From Lachnospiraceae bacterium (GTDB lineage: Bacteria > Bacillota > Clostridia > Lachnospirales > Lachnospiraceae), in contig CAJTAL010000049.1 in the NCBI GenBank assembly GCA_910574285.1, positions 1-32,661 on the forward strand: a stretch of DNA of 32,661 nucleotides, read 5' to 3'. The position numbers and the translations under genes are program-made. Position 1 is the stretch's first letter; every line of letters starts with the position of its first letter. Positions 28,621-32,661 of the stretch are shown in pieces. Below the pieces are notes generated by a model. That model did not search any database and was not told the DNA's origin. It saw only the letters and a list, made by a program, of their open reading frames with translations.

Positions 28621-30171
28621 AAAGACAGCGTTTACATAGATGACGGAGTGAGCGGCACCACATTTGAGCGTGAGGGATTCAAAGCCATGATTGAAAAGGT
28701 TGAAGCTGGGAAAGTCGGGGTAGTCATAGTCAAGGATATGAGCCGCTTCGGTCGGGATTACCTGAAAGTGGGATTTTACACAGAGGTCATGTTCAAAGAA
28801 AAAGGAGTGCGTTTTATCGCAATCAATAATGGCATAGACAGTGAAAACCAGCAGGACAGCGATTTCACACCCTTTTTAAATATCATGAACGAGTGGTATG
28901 CAAGGGACGCAAGCCGCAAGATACAGGCAGTGTTTAAAGCACGTATGCAGGAGGGGAAACGTGTTTCCCCAAGCGTTCCCTACGGATATTTGCGTGACCC
29001 AGACGACAAGCAGAAGCTAATCATTGATGAAGAGCCTGCCGCAGTTGTGCGCCGGATTTACCAGATGGTGATTGAAGGTAAAGGCGTTACCCTTATTGCG
29101 AATACGCTACGTGATGAAAAAGTCCTGATACCGGCGGCATATGCCAAAATCCACTGCCCGGAAAATGACCACAGCAAAGGCTTTACAAGCCCATATTTAT
29201 GGTCTCCTACCGTTGTTGCGTCTATCCTTGCAAAACAGGAATATATGGGGCATACAGTGTTAGGCAAGACAATCAGCGTCAGCTATAAAACAAAGAAACG
29301 CAGGAAAGCGACCCCGGATGAATTGATGGTTTTTAAAAATACCCATCCTGCCATAGTGGACGAGGAAACATGGAATCTGGCGCAGAAATTGAGGAAGACC
29401 GTCAGGAAGCCAAGTTATGACAGGCCACCCCACCCATTAACAGGGCTTGTCTATTGCGCTGATTGCGGGCATAAAATGACGCACAGGCAGCCAAGCCCGA
29501 CAAAAGCGGTAAAGTATGATGCAGACAATTCTTATACCTGTGGCAGCTACCGGCAGCGTACTCGTGACTGTACTGCCCATTATATCAAGACTTCCGTTTT
29601 GTGGGAACTGATTTTGACGGCAATCCGGGAAGTAAGCGACTATGTGCGGCAGGACGAGCAGGCATTTGCCGATAAAGTGCGGAGTGCCACAGCTACCCAT
29701 ATGGCGGAAAGCCAGAAGGAGCAGAAAAAGCGGCTTCTGGAATCGGAGGGACGCATTGAGGAATTGAATGTCCTAATCAAGAAATTATATGAGGGCAATG
29801 CCACAGGGAAAATACCAGACAAGCATTTTGAACGGCTTCTGGATGAATACGACAGGGAGCAGACAGTGTTGGAAACGGAGATTGAAGAACTAAAGGCACA
29901 GGTTGCTGATTTTGATGAAGATAACATGAAAGCTGATAAATTTATAGCTGTTGTGCGGAAATATACAGATTTTAAGGAATTAACCACACCTATGCTGAAT
30001 GAGTTCATTGAAAAAGTGGTTGTCCACGAAGCCACAGGCGGCAGGAAGAACAGGCGGCAGAAGGTAGACGTATATTTTAACTTTGTCGGGCAGGTAAAGA
30101 TACCGGAGCCGGACAGGGACAGTACCGAGGAAGGAGCGTGTAATGAAACGGGAGCATATAGAAAAGATTAA
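28621..30171 (+). pseudogene. Large serine recombinase (TndX/TnpX type), N-terminus lost
   Basis: Coding similarity starts abruptly with DSVYIDDGVSGTTFEREGF. The preceding approximately 50 residues of a normal enzyme, containing the YxRxS catalytic serine, are replaced by the repeat block. The rest is complete: KDMSRFGRDYLKVGFYTE, QQDSDFTPFLNIMNEWYARD, a recombinase domain, a zinc ribbon (CADCGHKM...CGSYRQRTRDC), a coiled coil (about 360-425 from here) and a DUF4368-type end. A GTG at 28648 could give a 507-residue protein, but it cannot catalyse recombination. The type is that of clostridial conjugative or mobilizable transposons, and the codon use is distinct from the two prophage recombinases. 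Confidence 0.85.
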
Positions 30172-30733
30172 AGGCTATTATGACAGCCGGGGAGAGTATA
30201 AAAAGAATAGCCAGTATTCCTGCGAACAGGGCATTGTATATACAAAAGCTGGTGACAATGCCCACTGGCTTGTTATAGAGCAGAAAGGGGAAATTGGAGC
30301 AGAAGTGCGCCAGACGGACGATACAGGCAGGATAACCGCAAGAGATACCTATGGGAGCGTCAGGAACACAGTGAAATGCACTGGCATTAGCAGGCAGAAA
30401 GAAAGCGGTAAAGGAATGGTGAGATTTAGTCCAGATGAAATCAATCTAATCTATCAGTTTGGCGGAGAGGGCAAACGGGACACCGTAGATACACTAAAAT
30501 CTATTGAGCCTAGAATCGCTGATGAACTTACAAAGAGGATTGTCGGCAGAACAATACAAAAACTATCCTTATTATCAGAAAATAGCAGTTCAGAACTGAT
30601 TTCCAGTACAAAGAACCGCAAACTTGCGGAACGTGACAGTTCTATAAGAAATCGTTTAGCAAAAGCCGGAGAGCACGTAAGAAAGTCAAAAATTGACAGA
30701 GATAAAAACAGAAAAAATAATATAGCGTTATAA
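30143..30733 (+). CDS. Mobile-element protein of unknown function
   Basis: 196 residues starting inside the recombinase 3' end (29-bp overlap) after AAGGAGCG. The N-terminal half is beta-like (CEQGIVYTKAGDNAHWLVIE), followed by FSPDEINLIYQFGGEGKRDT and a strongly basic C-terminus (RKSKIDRDKNRKNNIA) that may contact DNA. No domain is recognised. Because it is translationally coupled to the recombinase, it may act in excision or conjugation; this is inference from position only. Confidence 0.65.
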   Translation: MKREHIEKIKGYYDSRGEYKKNSQYSCEQGIVYTKAGDNAHWLVIEQKGEIGAEVRQTDDTGRITARDTYGSVRNTVKCTGISRQKESGKGMVRFSPDEINLIYQFGGEGKRDTVDTLKSIEPRIADELTKRIVGRTIQKLSLLSENSSSELISSTKNRKLAERDSSIRNRLAKAGEHVRKSKIDRDKNRKNNIAL

Positions 30734-30750
30734 GAGACGAGGATAACAGG

Positions 30751-30780
30751 GAAAGGCATTCTGCAGGAATGTCTTTTCTC
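30751..30780 (+). terminator. Terminator-like hairpin after the 30143 gene
   Basis: GGCATTC and GAATGTC (one G-U) around a five-base loop, flanked by AAA and TTTT. A wider inverted repeat GGATAACAG (30741-30749) and CTGTTATCC (30795-30803) encloses it, so it may work in both directions between convergent genes. Confidence 0.6.
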
Positions 30781-30827
30781 TTATACAAGAATAGCTGTTA
30801 TCCTGATTGAATAGAGACAGGGTTAAG

Positions 30828-31058
30828 TTAAGATTTTTCGGGTGGATAGAACACCAGTAAATCTTGTATACTACAATCCAGTACAGTACATAGCTTACAT
30901 AAAACAAATACATCCAGTCTGGAAATGTTATTGGTGCAATAATTATCAATCTGTTTCCAATTCATTTCTGCTTTATGTGACAGCTTATTTTTACTTAACC
31001 CCCGTTCTTTTAGCAGTTCATTCAATCTAATCTCTAAGCGTCCATAGTTTTCGTCCAC
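30828..31058 (-). CDS. Cro/C1-type helix-turn-helix regulator, copy A
   Basis: 76 residues: LEIRLNELLKERGLSKNKLS, then HKAEMNWKQIDNYCTNNI and FVLCKLCTVLDCSIQDLL form the five-helix HTH_26/XRE layout. The GTG start at 31058 is preceded by a GAGGTG site. By my count about three quarters of its residues are identical to the protein at 31201-31434, which points to duplication. It probably represses its own promoter or that of the neighbours. Confidence 0.8.
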   Translation of the reverse strand: MDENYGRLEIRLNELLKERGLSKNKLSHKAEMNWKQIDNYCTNNISRLDVFVLCKLCTVLDCSIQDLLVFYPPEKS

Positions 31059-31200
31059 GTTTTCACCTCATAAAGATTAAATAGTTCCTTTGAAACAAGT
31101 TTATTCTACATTTGTGATAGAGTGTTTATAACCCTAAATAAGTAGTAGAATACAAGTATAAGAAACATAAGTTCTAAAAAGAGGACGTTTAATAAACCAA

Positions 31201-31434
31201 TTAGCCTTTCTCCGATGGGATGAAAACCAATAAATCTTGAATATCGCATTCAAGTACAGTGCAAAGTTTACAGAGGACAAAAGTATCTAATCGACTGATA
31301 TTGTTAGTACAATAATTATTCACTTGATTCCAGTTCATCGCCGCTTTTAAGGATAGTTTGTATCTGTTTAAACCCTTCTCCTCCATGAGTTCAGCCAGCC
31401 GAATCTCTAAGCGACCGTAATCTTCATCCACCAT
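31201..31434 (-). CDS. Cro/C1-type helix-turn-helix regulator, copy B
   Basis: 77 residues, same architecture as copy A: LEIRLAELMEEKGLNRYKLS, AAMNWNQVNNYCTNNI, FVLCKLCTVLECDIQDLL. The start is ATG at 31434 behind an AGGAGA site; the open frame extends further upstream but lacks a site. It is transcribed divergently from the putative lipoprotein at 31570, with palindromes in the gap. Confidence 0.8.
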   Translation of the reverse strand: MVDEDYGRLEIRLAELMEEKGLNRYKLSLKAAMNWNQVNNYCTNNISRLDTFVLCKLCTVLECDIQDLLVFIPSEKG

Positions 31435-31486
31435 TGTAATCTCCTGCCGGTTTGTGTAGAAACATTTTGCTTGCATTTTTATTGTA

Positions 31487-31532
31487 TACTTATTATAGTA
31501 ATTTTATAATCTACAAGAAGTATTATAATACT
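31487..31532. promoter_or_regulatory. Palindromic sites in a divergent promoter region
   Basis: AGTATTATAATACT at 31519-31532 is a perfect palindrome, and TACTTATTATAGTA just upstream is an imperfect relative. They lie in the AT-rich gap between the divergent regulator (31434) and the gene at 31570 and include TATAAT-like hexamers. They are plausible operators for the Cro/C1-type proteins. Confidence 0.45.
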
Positions 31533-31569
31533 AATATTACAAACTAATGTTCTTAGAAGGGGAAGGAAA

Positions 31570-32097
31570 ATGGAATTGAGAAAAAAAGGTAAGTATACAA
31601 TTTATTGGTTTAAGTGGATTAAGAAATACCTGGGATGGCGGCAGTTAATCTGTACACACAATGACGGACATATGAATATAGGAATAATGAAACGGGTAGG
31701 TCTATCAAGTATACTATCATGTGTCCTGTTATCTGGATGTACAAAAGAGCCTGTTGAAATGGATGTTCTATCATCCCATAATACGACCTCCGCTAACTGG
31801 TACGAACTCAGCATTAATGTCATTGCGGATAAAGAGGCTATATTAGACAGGGAGGCCTGCTCCAGTGAGATTATACAGCATGTCCTTGACAATGATTTCC
31901 ATAGCGTACGCTTTTCATATGATTTAAGTGGATATCCAAATGAGGTCACTGTAGATGTATTTACTTCTGAAAAAGATTTCAAAAAAGGGGAAATTTCCTA
32001 TTCCTTTGAGTATGTTACAGACTTCAATACGGAAGATGTTGACACTCAAAATAATATCAAAGACAATCCCGATGAATTTGAAATCCAATATAAATAA
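31570..32097 (+). CDS. Putative lipoprotein, two possible starts
   Basis: From ATG 31570 (after GGGGAAGG) the protein has 175 residues, but its first 39 are a basic Trp-rich segment (YTIYWFKWIKKYLGWRQLIC). An internal ATG at 31687 starts MKRVGLSSILSCVLLSGC, a complete lipoprotein signal with lipobox LSGC, giving a 136-residue precursor. The mature part is acidic with strand-type segments (WYELSINVIADKEAI, GEISYSFEYVTDF). Either the upper part belongs to a fused remnant or the signal is internal. No known function. It lies divergent from regulator copy B. Confidence 0.55.
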   Translation: MELRKKGKYTIYWFKWIKKYLGWRQLICTHNDGHMNIGIMKRVGLSSILSCVLLSGCTKEPVEMDVLSSHNTTSANWYELSINVIADKEAILDREACSSEIIQHVLDNDFHSVRFSYDLSGYPNEVTVDVFTSEKDFKKGEISYSFEYVTDFNTEDVDTQNNIKDNPDEFEIQYK

Positions 32098-32213
32098 TCG
32101 GAATAGGATGAAAATGTTCATACATCAGTCATCAGATGAACAGCTATGAAGTAATATTTATACTTCTTAAAAAAATGTTAAAAATTCTGGAATAACAAAA
32201 TAATGCAGAAAAG

Positions 32214-32250
32214 AAAAGCAATCGAGAAAACAATGATTGCTTTTTTATTT
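32214..32250 (+). terminator. Intrinsic terminator before DUF3847
   Basis: AAAAGCAATC and GATTGCTTTT form a ten-pair stem with an 11-base loop, followed by TTATTTTT. It ends 20 bp before the next start codon, so it could also attenuate that gene. Confidence 0.75.
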
Positions 32251-32269
32251 TTCAAAAAGGAGATTTTAT

Positions 32270-32542
32270 ATGGCAGATATTAGTGAAAAAATTGCTAAAG
32301 CAGAGGAAGAAATAAGGCAGTTGCAGAATAAAAGACGGAAACTTCTCAACCAGCAGAAAAGCGAAGAAAGGAAAGCAAGAACGCATCGTCTTATTGAACG
32401 TGGAGCGATATTGGAGAGCCTTCTGGAACAGCCGGAACAATACGGAAACGAACAAATAAAAGGCTTGCTGGAGGTCGCGCTTCGGTCTATGCAGGCGCAG
32501 GAATATTTGCGGAAAATCATAAGGGACAAAGGGGAGAATTAA
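32270..32542 (+). CDS. DUF3847 family protein
   Basis: 90 residues, almost entirely helical and coiled-coil: SEKIAKAEEEIRQLQNKRRK, then RKARTHRLIERGAILESLLE. This layout matches DUF3847 as I remember it, a small protein encoded just before relaxase (MobA/MobL-type) genes in Gram-positive conjugative and mobilizable elements; a relaxosome accessory role is presumed. ATG 32270 has an AAAGGAG site. The expected relaxase would be to the right of the window. Confidence 0.78.
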   Translation: MADISEKIAKAEEEIRQLQNKRRKLLNQQKSEERKARTHRLIERGAILESLLEQPEQYGNEQIKGLLEVALRSMQAQEYLRKIIRDKGEN

Positions 32543-32565
32543 ATCTCCCTTGTTTGACAAGGGCG

Positions 32566-32649
32566 CATTATCCGAGATAATCAATTATCCGAGGAAACTC
32601 TCAAAACCTCCAGCATAAAAGGCTTTCAGAGAAGTTGCCTCGGATAATG
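32566..32649. repeat. Inverted-repeat region, candidate oriT
   Basis: CATTATCCGAG at 32566-32576, ATTATCCGAGG at 32584-32594 and CCTCGGATAAT at 32638-32648 form one direct and one inverted copy of the same 11-base word. The placement after DUF3847 and before the presumed relaxase is where many Gram-positive elements carry oriT. Alternatives are a partition or regulator site. Confidence 0.4.
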
Positions 32650-32661
32650 TAAGAACTATTT

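Larger units (their letters stand above)
28621..32661 (+). mobile_element. Fragment of an integrative conjugative or mobilizable element
   Basis: A moderately low-GC segment with a TndX/TnpX-type recombinase remnant, Cro/C1-type regulators, a DUF3847 gene and an inverted-repeat region. DUF3847 genes typically precede relaxase genes in Gram-positive mobilizable elements. The element continues beyond the window on the right, and its left limit was removed or interrupted at 28620. Confidence 0.65.

Noticed and set aside
1-32661. tRNA genes as attachment sites
   Set aside because: I saw no cloverleaf-compatible GGTTCRA-type T-loop with acceptor stem near either end of the prophage; none can be supported by eye.

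Overview
The window looks like Gram-positive Clostridia DNA (Lachnospiraceae or Oscillospiraceae type). This rests on strong AGGAGG-type ribosome binding sites, family content typical of clostridial prophages (amidoligase, DUF4314, toxin-secretion/lysis type holin, large serine recombinases) and a DUF3847-type mobilization gene at the right end. It is a mosaic of mobile DNA with no recognisable chromosomal housekeeping gene.

Layout. (1) 1-100: an AT-rich end that I read as the terminus of an insertion sequence (IS21-like is my best guess) sitting inside a phage cytosine methyltransferase gene whose 3' part follows (101-1549). (2) 1550-6168: a block of phage accessory genes: a protein that shares its C-terminal module with an amidoligase, DUF4314, the amidoligase, a gamma-glutamylcyclotransferase-like protein, a zinc-ribbon protein and several small unknowns. 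(3) 6240-21017: late genes of an HK97-fold siphovirus in canonical order: large terminase, portal, ClpP-like protease, major capsid, connectors, tail terminator, major tail protein, tail chaperones with a -1 frameshift, tape measure, tail tip and an appendage. Two more accessory cassettes sit between terminase and portal. (4) 21096-23076: a SymE-like gene on the opposite strand, then holin and amidase. (5) 23281-27648: small genes, a HTH/zinc-ribbon protein, a SHOCT-like protein and two overlapping full-length large serine recombinases, the likely integration/excision module. (6) 27695-28620: AT-rich DNA with an orphan minus-strand gene and a 20-bp tandem repeat. (7) 28621-32661: lower-GC DNA of a conjugative or mobilizable element: a recombinase that lost its catalytic N-terminus, an unknown gene, two paralogous Cro/C1-type regulators, a putative lipoprotein, DUF3847 and an inverted-repeat region that could be an oriT.

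The most striking unexplained signal is a dispersed promoter-like module, TTGCTA-N17-GAATAT (or GATTAA), present in eight good copies plus one degenerate copy. It lies directly upstream of the accessory genes, the SymE-like gene and the recombinase operon, but not of the structural genes. Six copies, including the degenerate one, carry an upstream inverted repeat; in the best copies its arms have changed sequence together. This suggests that the phage accessory genes form one co-regulated set of independently transcribed cassettes. All functional statements come from reading the sequence; no database search was possible.
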